55,953 nucleotides of DNA from a bacterium BMS3Bbin05 (GCA_002897855.1 BDTO01000051.1:1-55953), one strand, 5' to 3'; numbered from the stretch's first letter, positions 29,941 through 40,178 are shown. Program-made: numbers and translations. The notes: generated by a model not told the origin, from the sequence alone.

Positions 29941-32300
29941 TGTGGTTGTTTCTGTCATCCCTTGCGGGGATTTCCTCTTTTTATCTCTTTAAATATTTCC
30001 CTTTTGCAATTTCTTTATTACTAATTGCAATCATCGTCTTCTCGTTGATAAGAAAAAGGTTTATCCTGATAGCACTCATTCTTATATCTTTTTTTTATGC
30101 TTACTCAAGGGACCACCCGATTGCAGAACCTTTCAGGTGTGATGATGCATTGATAAAAGGCTACGTAGTTGATATGCCTGCCGGGACTGCAATCGGATTT
30201 TCAGCTCCGGTCAGGATCATTGATATTGACAATTGTGCAGTGGATATCAGGGGCAGGCAGATAAAGATGTTCTCTTCCGGGTCTCTTGAAGCCGGGGCAG
30301 AGGGGGTTTTTCTTGTTGACATTAAAGGCAGAAGGAGGTTTTTCAATCCGAGCAGCTTCAGACATGATGTACAGATCAGCGCATCATTGAAGGAAGTGTA
30401 TTCCCTGAAGGTAAAGAAGGATATTATGTGGTATGTGCAGAGATCGAGAGCTGCACTTATATCCTTTTTCAGGAAAGAATTTTCACAGGATGTCGCCGGT
30501 TTTCTTGGCGCCATTGTCACAGGGGACAGAAGTGGTGTAAGCGCGGATATGAGAAAGTCGTTCGCGTCTTCGGGGCTGGCTCACCTGCTGGCGGTTTCAG
30601 GTGTACATTTCGGCATTTTTTCCTTTCTTGTGTTCTCGGTTTTCCGGTTTATATTAAAAAGGTTGCCTTATCCGGTACTTAACCGGATGACTTTATATAT
30701 AACACCCTCCGGCCTGTCCGCGCTGTTGAGCCTGCCCTTCATGACATTTTATCTGTTCCTCTCCGGCGCAGGCATACCTGCGATCAGGTCGTTCATAATG
30801 ATAAACGTTTTTCTCTTCGGCATGCTTCTCGGCAAAAAGGGAATGTGGAAAAACAGTGTCGCGCTTGCGGCTTTCATTCTGCTTGTGATCTCTCCAGACG
30901 CAGTTTTTGATGTTTCCTTTCTGTTGTCTTTTACGGCAGTGGTATCCATCGGGTATGCCCTTGAGTGGAATAATGAGAAGAGCAATGAACTGTTTATCCC
31001 GGGCATGAAAGAATTATTCCGGGACAGGATATGGCGATGGATAACCGTTACATTTATTATAACCCTGGCAGCCTATGTCGGCACTATGCCGCTGGTACTT
31101 TACTTTTTCCACTCTGTATCGCTTGTTTCACCTGTTACGAATATGGTGATATCACCTGTCGTGTGTTTTCTCATAATACCGGGCGCTGTGCTGGGCTCGT
31201 TCGTCTACCTTTTAACAGGGATGTTCCCGCTGACTTCCATACTCCAGGTCCTGTGTCATGCCGTTCTTCAGTGGATATACGGTCTGGGCACGATAGATTT
31301 TATCAGGTTCCCCGTCCCCGCATTTCCCGTGATCCTGTCCGTAATTTTTTATGCCTGCCTCTCTCTGCTGATATTCCTGAGAAAGAAGAGATACGGAGCG
31401 GTTTTGTCATTATTATGCCTTGCAATTATCCTTGTTTATCCTTTCATTAAAGGTGGTGACGATTTTCAGGTAACATTCCTTGATGTAGGCCAGGCCGAAT
31501 CTGCCGTTATTGTCCTGCCTGACAAAAAGGTCGTGGTTATCGATACGGGAAAGGACGGCAGACAGACGGCAGGTTATCTCGATTATCTCGGCATTGATAA
31601 AATTGACGCCCTTGTCCTTTCCCATTCAGGAAATGATCATGCAGGCGGAGTCTGGTATATCACCGGCATGAAGGAGACGGAGATGCTGTTTGATAATGGA
31701 ATGATTATTTATCCGGGGCCTGTTCCTTCCGGGATAACACACAGGGCCTTAAAGAGGGGGGATATTATTGAAGGCGATGGATATACGATAGAAATTTTGC
31801 ATCCGTACAAAGGGTTTTATACAGCATATAGTTCGAAAGCGTCTGAGGAAAACAATGAATCGCTCGTACTTAAAGTGAAAGCCCGGGGCATGAGTGTGCT
31901 CTTTACCGGAGACATTGAATCCGAAGCGGAGGATAACATGGTTCATCTCGGGGGTTATTTGAAGAGCGATGTGCTGAAGGTGCCGCACCATGGGAGCAAG
32001 ACATCATCAACGCCCGGTTTTCTCTCGGCGGTCAACCCTTCCGTTGCAGTTATAAGTTCGGGTATGTTCAATCCCTATGGCCACCCCCATGCGCAGACAT
32101 TGGCCAGGCTTAAGGATGTGAGGACATTCAATACGGCAAGGGATGGCGCAGTAAAGATAGAGTTATCTTCACCTGGCGGAGGCGCGGGAGATGGCGGACA
32201 CAGGATTGAGTTAAAGACATTCGAACAATACAGATTTAAGACAGCCCATAATTTCAGTGAAGAGGTGGGCAACTTTTACAGGATGTTTCAAACATGGTAA
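29940..32300 (+). CDS. comEC: ComEC/Rec2 DNA-uptake channel
   Basis: Inner-membrane channel for single-stranded DNA uptake during natural transformation. The chosen start (MWLFLSSLAGISSFY) overlaps the glmM stop as TGATG and gives 786 residues; an earlier in-frame ATG lies inside glmM. The competence domain holds GFLGAIVTGDRSGVSADMRK, SGLAHLLAVSGVHFGIF and many helices. The C-terminal metallo-beta-lactamase-like domain carries FLDVGQAESAVIV, LVLSHSGNDHAGGV and LKVPHHGSKTSS, a candidate nuclease that degrades the non-entering strand. It probably shares the glmM transcript. Confidence 0.93.
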   Translation: MWLFLSSLAGISSFYLFKYFPFAISLLLIAIIVFSLIRKRFILIALILISFFYAYSRDHPIAEPFRCDDALIKGYVVDMPAGTAIGFSAPVRIIDIDNCAVDIRGRQIKMFSSGSLEAGAEGVFLVDIKGRRRFFNPSSFRHDVQISASLKEVYSLKVKKDIMWYVQRSRAALISFFRKEFSQDVAGFLGAIVTGDRSGVSADMRKSFASSGLAHLLAVSGVHFGIFSFLVFSVFRFILKRLPYPVLNRMTLYITPSGLSALLSLPFMTFYLFLSGAGIPAIRSFIMINVFLFGMLLGKKGMWKNSVALAAFILLVISPDAVFDVSFLLSFTAVVSIGYALEWNNEKSNELFIPGMKELFRDRIWRWITVTFIITLAAYVGTMPLVLYFFHSVSLVSPVTNMVISPVVCFLIIPGAVLGSFVYLLTGMFPLTSILQVLCHAVLQWIYGLGTIDFIRFPVPAFPVILSVIFYACLSLLIFLRKKRYGAVLSLLCLAIILVYPFIKGGDDFQVTFLDVGQAESAVIVLPDKKVVVIDTGKDGRQTAGYLDYLGIDKIDALVLSHSGNDHAGGVWYITGMKETEMLFDNGMIIYPGPVPSGITHRALKRGDIIEGDGYTIEILHPYKGFYTAYSSKASEENNESLVLKVKARGMSVLFTGDIESEAEDNMVHLGGYLKSDVLKVPHHGSKTSSTPGFLSAVNPSVAVISSGMFNPYGHPHAQTLARLKDVRTFNTARDGAVKIELSSPGGGAGDGGHRIELKTFEQYRFKTAHNFSEEVGNFYRMFQTW

Positions 32301-32331
32301 ATGATATGGGCGCAGGTGTCAGGCAGATATC

Positions 32332-33303
32332 TCAGCCGTTAAGTATCTTTGCCGCATCTTTTGCGAAGTAGGTGAGTATGAGGTCTGCGCCGGCGCGTTT
32401 GATTGATGTCAGCACCTCCATCATGATGCGGTCATAGTCTACCCAGCCCATCTTTGCCGCTGCATGGACCAGTGAGTATTCACCTGAAACATTATACGCG
32501 GCAACAGGCAGGTCGAAAGTGTCCTTTACATCGGAAATAATATCGAGATATGCCAGGGCCGGCTTGACCAAGACTATGTCGGCGCCTTCTTCAATGTCAA
32601 GTTCAACCTCTTTCAGCGCCTCCCTGCGGTTCGCGGGGTCCATCTGGTAGGAACGCCTGTCACCGAATTCGGGTGTGGATTCGGCCGCCTCCCTGAAAGG
32701 TCCGTAAAATGCAGATGCATATTTTGCAGCGTAGCTCATAATCGGAACAAGCTCGTAACCCTCTTCATCAAGCGCTTCCCTTATGGCGCCTACCCTGCCG
32801 TCCATCATATCGGAAGGCGCTACCATATCTGCACCGGCCCGGGCATGGGAGAGAGACTCTTTTACAAGGAGTTCAAGTGTTGGATCATTCAGTACCTCTC
32901 CATCCTTGACGATCCCGCAGTGGCCGTGGCTCGTATACTCGCACATGCAGACGTCCGTTATTACATATAAGTCAGGGACCGCATCCTTGATCGCCCTTAC
33001 AGCCTGCTGAACAACTCCGTCTTCAGCAAACGCTTCAGTGCCCGTTTCATCCTTATGCTCCGGGATGCCGAAGAGGATTACTGCGGGAATGCCCAGTGAA
33101 TATACCTCTCTTGCGTTCTTTATCAGCTCATCAACCGATTCCTGAAAGCAATTCGGCATGGACGAAATCTCTTTTTTTACGTCTTTGCCACAGGTAACAA
33201 AGAGCGGGTAGATAAAATCGCCGGGAGAAACCGCCGTTTCCCTTACCATCTTTCTGATGGCTTCAGTTCGACGGAGTCTTCTTGGTCTCTGTATCGGAAA
33301 CAT
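32332..33303 (-). CDS. hemB: Delta-aminolevulinic acid dehydratase (porphobilinogen synthase)
   Basis: Condenses two aminolevulinate molecules to porphobilinogen in tetrapyrrole synthesis. The zinc site is [14 protein letters not shown], with three Cys. Schiff-base lysines are in [15 protein letters not shown] and [12 protein letters not shown]. It is 323 residues, normal length. It is convergent with comEC, with a 31-base gap and no other hem genes beside it. Confidence 0.97.
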   Translation of the reverse strand: MFPIQRPRRLRRTEAIRKMVRETAVSPGDFIYPLFVTCGKDVKKEISSMPNCFQESVDELIKNAREVYSLGIPAVILFGIPEHKDETGTEAFAEDGVVQQAVRAIKDAVPDLYVITDVCMCEYTSHGHCGIVKDGEVLNDPTLELLVKESLSHARAGADMVAPSDMMDGRVGAIREALDEEGYELVPIMSYAAKYASAFYGPFREAAESTPEFGDRRSYQMDPANRREALKEVELDIEEGADIVLVKPALAYLDIISDVKDTFDLPVAAYNVSGEYSLVHAAAKMGWVDYDRIMMEVLTSIKRAGADLILTYFAKDAAKILNG

Positions 33304-33387
33304 TTATCTGATGTGCCTCCTCATTGGCTGTTCCGGCAAATTATTGTATTAGATTACAACAAAAATGCCAAAAAAACAACCGGTTGA

Positions 33388-33540
33388 GCAGACCCGAATG
33401 GCCTCACATTAAATGTTATCCTCGAAAGCCTTTATCGGGAGTATGGTTTTGAAGCCATTCCCGGTATAAACGTCCGAAGATGCCTGGATTACCCATTTCA
33501 GGGGAGACATAAGGCTTACCTATGTGACCGAGATAAACGT
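33388..33540 (+). other. Possible gene fragment at the edge of the RND block
   Basis: One frame reads ADPNGLTLNVILESLYREYG then FEAIPGINVRR. This resembles the start of VF530/DUF2132 proteins (DPLHG-x-TLE-x-IL-x-x-L-x-x-x-YG). It lacks a start codon after the upstream stop and loses resemblance after RRC, running into the 3' end of the pump gene. It may be a host gene broken when the efflux operon arrived. Weak evidence. The rest of the 240-base gap shows nothing. Confidence 0.25.
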
Positions 33541-33543
33541 ATT

Positions 33544-36500
33544 TTAGGATGCTGCGGAGCCGGACTCAGCCGGTGGTGTAACCCCGGAAGGTTGTTTCTT
33601 GTGTTGCGCCGCAAGCAGCATGTACATCGCCGGCACCACGAACAGCGTGAACAGTGTTCCGATCGAAAGGCCCGTCGCAATCACGAGGCCCATATTGAAC
33701 CTGCTGACCGCGCCCGCACCGCTCGCCGTGATCAGCGGTACCACGCCGAGCACCATCGCTGCCGTGGTCATCAGGATCGGCCGCAGCCGAATACCCGCTG
33801 CCATCTCGATCGCCTCTCGCTTGTTGTGGCCCTTTTTCTGCAAGTTGTTGGCGAATTCGACGATCAGGATGCCGTGCTTGCTGATGAGCCCGATCAAGGT
33901 GACAAGACCGACCTCTGTGTAGATGTTGAGGCTCGCTCCGCCAATACCCAGACTGATGAAGATCAACGCGCCGCAGATCGACATAGGCACGGTAACCAGG
34001 ATGATCACCGGATCGCGGAAGCTCTCGAACTGGGCCGCCAGCGCGAGGAAGATGATGATCAGCGCGAAAAAGAACGTGACGATCAGCGCACTCGATTCCT
34101 GCATGAATTGCCGCGACTGACCGGCGTAGTTGACCGAATAGCCCTGAGGCAAGGTCTGCGCGGCCAGGTTCTGGAGATATGACAGCGCCTCATTCTGTGT
34201 CACCCCCGGAAACATTACCCCGGAAATCGTCGCCGCGTTCTGCTGCTGAAAGTGGTTCAGAGATTCCGGAATGGTTGTGGTCTCGATGTGCACAACCGTC
34301 GACAGGGGAACCGCTGTACCACTTGTCGTGCGGATATAATAATTCTTCAATTGGTCGGTATTAAGGCGATAACGCTGCTGCACCTGCGGAATCACTTTGT
34401 ATGACCGGCCCTCGAGACTGAAATAGTTAACGTAGCCGCCGCCGAGCATTGAGGACAACGCGCCGCCTACGTCGCGCATCGAGAGGCCGAGTTGTGCGGT
34501 CAGTTCGCGATCGATGACCACCCTGGATTGCGGAAGGTCGTACTTGAGGTCGCTGTCGAGGAACATGAACATGCCGCTCTTCTGCGCGTCCTGCAGAAAT
34601 TTTGTGGCAACCTGGTGCAGACGTTCGAACGGATCGGTCGTCTGAATAACAAACTGGATCGGCAGACCCCTGCTGCCCGGAAGTGGAGGAGGCTGGAAGG
34701 CCACCACACGGACACCGGCGATCCGGTTCAGTTCCCGCTGGATGACCGGCTGCAGATCGCTGGCGGTTTTCTTCCGTTCATCCCAGGGTTTCAGCACCAT
34801 GCCGGCGATCGATCGGCCGGGCATGTCGAGCTGGAATACGTGATCGGTCTCGGGATGCTTGACGAAGGTCTCGTAGACAGCGCGGGAATAGAGTTGGCGC
34901 TGTTGCAGCGTCGCGTCCGGCGCAGACGTTGATGCGGTGATGATCACTCCCTGGTCCTCCTGGGGCGCGAGTTCGGATTTCGCGCCGGCATAAAGGAAAT
35001 AGATGCTGCCGAGCACGACAAGGGCGAAGACCAGGGTTACCGGCACGGTATTGAGCGTCCTGTGCAGCAGCCGTTGGTATCTCCGATGCAGCGCATCGAA
35101 CCGGTGGTCCAGAAACAACACGAGCCTTGCCTGCCATCCCTTCCGGGACGGATCATTGGGCTTGAGCAGTCGTGAACACATCATCGGGGACAGGGTCAGG
35201 GCGACGATCCCCGAGATCGTTACCGCTCCGACGAGTGTAAAGGCAAACTCGGTGAACAACGCCCCGGTGAGGCCCCCCATGAAGCCGATGGGAATATAGA
35301 CGGCAATCAACACCACCGTCATGACCACAATGGGGCTGGCCAGTTCGCGCGCCGCGAGAATGGTTGCCTCCATCGGCTTCAAGCCCTCTTTAAGGTGGCG
35401 ATCGACGTTCTCGACGACGATGATGGCGTCATCAACCACCAGGCCGATGGCGAGCACCAGGGCAAGCAGCGTCAGCAGGTTGATCGAAAAGCCGAACACC
35501 AGCATGACGGTAAATGCGCCGATCAATGACAGGGGGATCGCGATGGTCGGGATCAATACGGATCTCAGCGAACCCAGAAAGGCAAACACCACCAGCGTGA
35601 CGATCAGCAGAGCCTCGACCAGAGTCTTTACCACCTCGTCGATGGAACTCTTCACAAATTTCGTGGAATCGTAGACAATCTTTCCTCTAAGCCCTTCGGG
35701 AAGCTGCTTCTGGATACCGGGAAAAACTGCGCGCACGCGCTTGATCACCTCGAGCAGATTGGCCGACGGCGCTACCTGAATGCCGATGTAAACCGCCTTC
35801 CGGCCATCGAAGCCCACCTCGGATTCATAGTTCTCGGCGCCGAGTGTTACGTTGGCGACGTCTTTCAAACGAACCACGGCGCCGTTGTGCTGCTTGATGA
35901 TCAGATTGCGGAATGCGTCGAGCGAATGCAGGCTGGTCGACGCGGTCAGGCTCACCTGCACCATCTGCCCCTTGGTGCTCCCCACGGCGGATAGATAGTC
36001 GTTATTGGCCAATGCCGCCCGGACATCGGTTGCGGTGAGTCCGTAGGCGGCGAGTTTATTAGGATTGAGCCAGGCGCGCAGGGCAAACAATTTTCCACCA
36101 AGTAGCTCTGCCGTCTGCACACCGTCGACCGCCTGCATCTTTGGCTGCACAACGCGAATCAGGTAATCGGTGATCTTGTTCGGGGGAAGGATATCGCTCG
36201 CAAAGCCGATGTACATGGCGTCGATCGTCCGCCCGACCTTGATGTTCAATACCGGCTGCTGCGACTCGGGCGGCAGCCGGTTAAGCACAGCGTTGACCTT
36301 GGTATTGATCTCGGTCAACGCCTTGCCGGAATCATAATTGAGCCGCAGATTGGCCGTGATGGTGCTGCGCCCATGGGTGCTCGTCGACGTCATGTAGTCG
36401 ATGCCGTTTGCCTGGGCAATGGAATTTTCCAGCGGCGTTGTGATGAACCCTGCAACCAGCTTGGCGTCGGCACCCGTGTAGGCCGTGGTCACGGTCACCA

Positions 36501-36630
36501 CAGCATTCTCCATGCGCGGATATTGCAATACCGGGAGCATCCCGATCGAGCGCAGGCCGAGCACAAGCAGAAAGAGGCTCACGACGGTTGCCAGCACCGG
36601 CCGGCGAATGAAGATATCGGTAAATTTCAT
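33544..36630 (-). CDS. RND multidrug efflux pump, inner-membrane permease (AcrB/MexB type)
   Basis: About 1028 residues from MKFTDIFIRRPVLATVVSLF, whose ATG follows AAGGAAAA; a longer frame begins earlier but overlaps the adaptor gene. There are twelve predicted helices in two halves with large periplasmic loops. The proton relay Asp pair is in AIGLVVDDAIIVVENV and the relay Lys in LISKHGILIVEFANN. The hydrophobic (HAE1) motifs suggest drugs or organic compounds rather than metals. Third-codon GC is far higher than in neighbouring genes, which indicates transfer. It is last in the tetR-OMP-adaptor-pump operon, 13 bases after the adaptor stop. Confidence 0.93.
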   Translation of the reverse strand: MKFTDIFIRRPVLATVVSLFLLVLGLRSIGMLPVLQYPRMENAVVTVTTAYTGADAKLVAGFITTPLENSIAQANGIDYMTSTSTHGRSTITANLRLNYDSGKALTEINTKVNAVLNRLPPESQQPVLNIKVGRTIDAMYIGFASDILPPNKITDYLIRVVQPKMQAVDGVQTAELLGGKLFALRAWLNPNKLAAYGLTATDVRAALANNDYLSAVGSTKGQMVQVSLTASTSLHSLDAFRNLIIKQHNGAVVRLKDVANVTLGAENYESEVGFDGRKAVYIGIQVAPSANLLEVIKRVRAVFPGIQKQLPEGLRGKIVYDSTKFVKSSIDEVVKTLVEALLIVTLVVFAFLGSLRSVLIPTIAIPLSLIGAFTVMLVFGFSINLLTLLALVLAIGLVVDDAIIVVENVDRHLKEGLKPMEATILAARELASPIVVMTVVLIAVYIPIGFMGGLTGALFTEFAFTLVGAVTISGIVALTLSPMMCSRLLKPNDPSRKGWQARLVLFLDHRFDALHRRYQRLLHRTLNTVPVTLVFALVVLGSIYFLYAGAKSELAPQEDQGVIITASTSAPDATLQQRQLYSRAVYETFVKHPETDHVFQLDMPGRSIAGMVLKPWDERKKTASDLQPVIQRELNRIAGVRVVAFQPPPLPGSRGLPIQFVIQTTDPFERLHQVATKFLQDAQKSGMFMFLDSDLKYDLPQSRVVIDRELTAQLGLSMRDVGGALSSMLGGGYVNYFSLEGRSYKVIPQVQQRYRLNTDQLKNYYIRTTSGTAVPLSTVVHIETTTIPESLNHFQQQNAATISGVMFPGVTQNEALSYLQNLAAQTLPQGYSVNYAGQSRQFMQESSALIVTFFFALIIIFLALAAQFESFRDPVIILVTVPMSICGALIFISLGIGGASLNIYTEVGLVTLIGLISKHGILIVEFANNLQKKGHNKREAIEMAAGIRLRPILMTTAAMVLGVVPLITASGAGAVSRFNMGLVIATGLSIGTLFTLFVVPAMYMLLAAQHKKQPSGVTPPAESGSAAS

Positions 36631-36643
36631 GAATTTTCCTTGC

Positions 36644-37774
36644 TCACTCGTCCCCGGGCTTCGGTGCGGCATCATTGGCCGGCTCGATCGCATTGTTGAT
36701 GACGACCGGCGTGCCGTTGCGTAGTTTGATCTGGCCGGAGGTTACGACCACATCCCCTGCCTTCACGCCGTCAAGGATCGCAACTTGATCACCCCGCGTT
36801 TCACCGGTCGTCACAAATTTCTGTTTGGCCACCAGGGCGGACTTGCCTGCCGGCCCCTTACCGTTTTTCTCTATTAGATAGACAATGTTGCCGTACGGGT
36901 TATAGGTAATCGCCGTCTGCGGCAGAGTGATGTGGCGCTGCGGCCGGCCGATCCGGATGTCGGTCGTTACGAACATGCCCGGCAGCAGCAAGTGTTGCGG
37001 GTTGCGAACCGTCGCCCGGATCTCGACGTTGCGCGTACCTGGATCGACCTTCGGATTGATTGCGGAGATCTTGCCGGCGAAGGTTTTCCCTGGAAACGCG
37101 TCGGTCTTGACCGAGACTCCCTGACCGGCCGTAATCCGGCTGATGGACTTCTGTGGCAGATAAAAATCGACGAAGACCGGATCGAGCGCCTGCAGGGTGA
37201 CAATCTTGACACCGGCATTGAGGTACTGGCCGAGATCGACCGCCCGGATGCCGAGACGCCCGGCGAAGGGCGCACGGATGAATTTCTTGTCTACCAGCGC
37301 CTGCTGCCCGGCGACTTGCGCCTCCGTGTTCTTCAGGTTCGCTATATCGGCATCAAGCGTTGCCTGGCTGATCGCCCGGTCCTTGAACTGCTGCCGGTCG
37401 CGCAGATAGGTTTTCCTCGCGAGTTCAGCCGTCGCTTTAAGCGATTGCAGTTTCGCGATGTCGGTGTCGGCGTTAAGCTTTAGGAGGAGAGTACCGGCCT
37501 TCACATCTTCTCCTGATTTGAAGTTGATGCGCGACACGATACCGCTGACTTCCGGGGCGATATCCGCTCCGAGCGCGGCCTGAAGTGAGCCGACCGCTTC
37601 GAGCTGCGGCTGCCAGGCCTGTTCGCTCGCCGTGATTGTCGACACGGTTTGCGGTGGGACACCCCGCGCCGACATGGACTTTCTGATCATCTGTGACTTG
37701 AATGCCTGAAAACCGAAAATCCCGCCGAATACCATACCGGCGGCCACCAGCATGATCAACATACGCTTGGTCAT
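36644..37774 (-). CDS. RND efflux periplasmic adaptor (membrane fusion protein)
   Basis: 376 residues from MTKRMLIMLVAAGMVFG, with a GAGGAGG site; the frame extends further upstream only inside the preceding gene. One N-terminal membrane anchor is followed by the lipoyl-like half motif EVSGIVSRINFKSGEDVKAG, a helical hairpin (KATAELARKTYLRDRQQF) and the second half KKFIRAPFAGRLGI. A beta-barrel and membrane-proximal domain complete it. It bridges the pump and the outer-membrane channel. It overlaps the channel gene by ATGA. Confidence 0.92.
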   Translation of the reverse strand: MTKRMLIMLVAAGMVFGGIFGFQAFKSQMIRKSMSARGVPPQTVSTITASEQAWQPQLEAVGSLQAALGADIAPEVSGIVSRINFKSGEDVKAGTLLLKLNADTDIAKLQSLKATAELARKTYLRDRQQFKDRAISQATLDADIANLKNTEAQVAGQQALVDKKFIRAPFAGRLGIRAVDLGQYLNAGVKIVTLQALDPVFVDFYLPQKSISRITAGQGVSVKTDAFPGKTFAGKISAINPKVDPGTRNVEIRATVRNPQHLLLPGMFVTTDIRIGRPQRHITLPQTAITYNPYGNIVYLIEKNGKGPAGKSALVAKQKFVTTGETRGDQVAILDGVKAGDVVVTSGQIKLRNGTPVVINNAIEPANDAAPKPGDE

Positions 37775-39309
37775 TTGGAACCTCCTCGATGAAGGGAACC
37801 GGCCGTTACCGGCCTGTCGGTCTTTACTCTTTTTGAAGCGGTTTCGGCAGATGCCGATGCACGATTCCACCAGCCGCCGCCGAGCGCCTGGAAAAGCGCC
37901 GCAGTATCCGAATAGCGTTCTGCCTGAGCAGCGATCAAATTGATTCGCGCCTGCTGGTAATCACGCTGGGCAACCAGCAGCGACAGGTAACTTACGGCGC
38001 CGAGTTCAAACTGTTTCTGTGTCAAATCCAGGGTTGCTTTCGCTGCGGTCTCGGCTTGTGCCTGCGCCTGGAGCGTCCGGGCATCGGTGTCGAGCGCACG
38101 CAGCACATCCGCGACGTTCTGGAACGCCTTGAGTACCGTCTGCCGGTATTGGGCCTTCGCCCGGTCATAAGAGGCGATAGCGGCGCGGCGTTTCGCAGTG
38201 AGTTGCCCGCCGTGGAAGATCGGCTGCAGCAGCCCCGCCCCAAGGTTCCAGATCACACTTTCACCGTTAAAAAGATAGCCGGCGTCGGTCGCCTGAGTCC
38301 CATAGCTGCCGCTCAGAGTAATCTGCGGATAGAGGTTTGCCGTTGCGATGCCGACCTCCGCGCTTGCCTGGTGCAGCAGCGCTTCCGAGGCACGGATGTC
38401 GGGACGCTGATGAGCCAGCGCCGAAGGAAGGCTGATCGGCAGCACTTCCGGCAATGTCAGCGAATCAAGCCGAAATTGAGGCAGTTTTCCTTTGCTCGGC
38501 AGCTGCCCGGTCAGCACAGAAAGAGCATGCCGGGTAAATGCGAGTTGCTTTTCGAGAGACGGCAGCATCACCCTTGTTTTGGCGAGTTCCGACTGCTGTG
38601 ACAGCACGGATGTGCGCGGCACGGCGCCGAGCTGAAACTGTCGCTTTACCACATCTATCCGTTTCTGTTCCGCCGCAAGGATGTCGCGCGCTGCTACGAT
38701 CTGCGCCCGGAGCGATGCTTCCCGGATAGCGGTGGTCACGATGTTTGCGGTCAGCGACAGATACGCTGCCTCGAACTGGTAGCTTTGATAGTCGACCTGA
38801 GCCCGCAACGCTTCGAGCCGGCGTCGCGAGCCTCCGAACAGATCAAGTGTATAGGACACTTTGACCGAGGCGTTATAAAGGTCGTATTCGCTGCCCCGGC
38901 TTCCGTGTGATTCGCCGGATGCGCGCTGCTTTGTTGCCTGAATACCTGCATCAACGCCTGGATAAAGCAGTGCTCCGCCTGCAGCGCGGAGGTTTTCCTG
39001 CGCCTCACGCAGTGCGGCCCGGGCCGCCGACAGCGAGGGGCTGTCCGCCAGTCCTTGCTTGATCAGCGCGTCGAGCTCCGGCGAACGAAACAGTGTCCAC
39101 CACTGCGAGGACAGATCCTGTGCGAAGGCAAAGCGCTGCGCTGCGCCGCCGTCAGTCGGTGCATTTGCAGTGTGCGAAGGCAGAGGCGATGCAGTATAGT
39201 AGCCCGTTGTATGCAGTTCCGGCGGCCGGAAATCAGGGCCAGGCGCACAACCGGTTAAGACAATTGCCACAATGCCGGCGACGGACGCATGCATGAAGAG
39301 CAATTTCAT
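37771..39309 (-). CDS. RND efflux outer-membrane channel, NodT-type lipoprotein
   Basis: 512 residues. A lipobox, IVLTGCAPGPDF (Cys21), makes it an Lnt substrate. Two outer-membrane efflux repeats follow: SPSLSAARAALREAQENLRA and later HQRPDIRASEALLHQASAEV with IATANLYPQITLSGSY. It forms the exit duct of the pump. GC-rich composition matches the rest of the operon. It overlaps tetR upstream and the adaptor downstream, each by four bases. Confidence 0.92.
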   Translation of the reverse strand: MKLLFMHASVAGIVAIVLTGCAPGPDFRPPELHTTGYYTASPLPSHTANAPTDGGAAQRFAFAQDLSSQWWTLFRSPELDALIKQGLADSPSLSAARAALREAQENLRAAGGALLYPGVDAGIQATKQRASGESHGSRGSEYDLYNASVKVSYTLDLFGGSRRRLEALRAQVDYQSYQFEAAYLSLTANIVTTAIREASLRAQIVAARDILAAEQKRIDVVKRQFQLGAVPRTSVLSQQSELAKTRVMLPSLEKQLAFTRHALSVLTGQLPSKGKLPQFRLDSLTLPEVLPISLPSALAHQRPDIRASEALLHQASAEVGIATANLYPQITLSGSYGTQATDAGYLFNGESVIWNLGAGLLQPIFHGGQLTAKRRAAIASYDRAKAQYRQTVLKAFQNVADVLRALDTDARTLQAQAQAETAAKATLDLTQKQFELGAVSYLSLLVAQRDYQQARINLIAAQAERYSDTAALFQALGGGWWNRASASAETASKRVKTDRPVTAGSLHRGGSK

Positions 39310-39947
39310 CGCTCTGCACTCCTGTATTTGGGGACGGAACGCTTCTCCGAAATACGCGGTTCGAGACCGGTCAAGAGGGTATTTACCGCCTCATGGATCC
39401 GTAGGCGCACCTTGGCCGGACTCATTTTCCGCGCGAGAAAATGGTCGAACATTGCCGCATGGAAGCTGCTCGACAGCAAAAGTTCCGCCGCGGCCTGCGG
39501 CGGTACGTCCGCGGCCACCCGCCCCAGCCGCTGTTCGGTTTGCAGGTAAGCGGCAAGGGTTTGGACGGAGCATTTCGGACCTATCCGGCGCTTGCTCAGG
39601 ATTTCCCGGGTGCGGGCGAGCAACTGACGGTCAGCGAACAGAGAACAGACTATCGGTGCGATCCGGAACTGGAAAGCGAAAGCGGCCTGCAGCATGTGCT
39701 CCAGATTTTCGCGCACCGTGTGCTGTCCCACCTGCAACGGAAGGCTCTCCAGCACTTCGCGAAAATCGCCCATGCTGTACTGAACCACCGCATGTAGCAA
39801 TTCGGCCTTGTCCTTGAAGTGGTGGTAAAGCACCCCTTCCGCGACTCCGGCCTCACGCGCAATGACACGCGTGGTTACCCGTGCAAGACCGTCCTTCCGG
39901 AGAAGCTTTTCTGTTGCGAGGATTAGCTTTTGGCTCGTTTTGTTCAT
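39306..39947 (-). CDS. TetR/AcrR-family repressor of the RND operon
   Basis: 213 residues from MNKTSQKLILATEKLLRKDG; the chosen ATG follows GGGGATA. The N-terminal helix-turn-helix is VTTRVIAREAGVAEGVLYHH followed by FKDKAELL, the TetR signature. The C-terminal ligand domain is variable. As first gene of the operon it should repress itself and the pump until an inducer binds. Two matching operator-like sites lie upstream. Confidence 0.92.
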   Translation of the reverse strand: MNKTSQKLILATEKLLRKDGLARVTTRVIAREAGVAEGVLYHHFKDKAELLHAVVQYSMGDFREVLESLPLQVGQHTVRENLEHMLQAAFAFQFRIAPIVCSLFADRQLLARTREILSKRRIGPKCSVQTLAAYLQTEQRLGRVAADVPPQAAAELLLSSSFHAAMFDHFLARKMSPAKVRLRIHEAVNTLLTGLEPRISEKRSVPKYRSAER

Positions 39948-40033
39948 CGTTATCCCCTGGACTGATCTGCCCCTGGCAATCTCCACCGATTGCGTTCAAC
40001 TGGGCGACGCTCCGGCCGCAACGTTCCTGTTTT

Positions 40034-40068
40034 TGAACGTTTACTCAAAAATATTAAGCGTTCGCTCA
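40034..40068. promoter_or_regulatory. Tandem operator-like sites upstream of tetR
   Basis: TGAACGTTTACTCA (40034-40047) and TAAGCGTTCGCTCA (40055-40068) are related 14-mers, each roughly palindromic, spaced exactly 21 bases apart (two helical turns). This is typical of cooperative TetR dimers. They lie 90-120 bases before tetR, in the 366-base gap to the glutamate synthase genes. Confidence 0.55.
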
Positions 40069-40178
40069 CATAAAAGTCAAGCCCGCCGCAGAGACGGCAG
40101 GGTGTCTTTAAGTAAATTCCCCCTCATTCTCCTGACAGGCCGCAACTTTTACTGCCCTCTTTTTTGCCGCCCTTTCAA

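Noticed and set aside
33592-34182. Long plus-strand open frames opposite the RND genes
   Set aside because: They are by-products of high GC with few stops; the minus-strand proteins carry all the family motifs.
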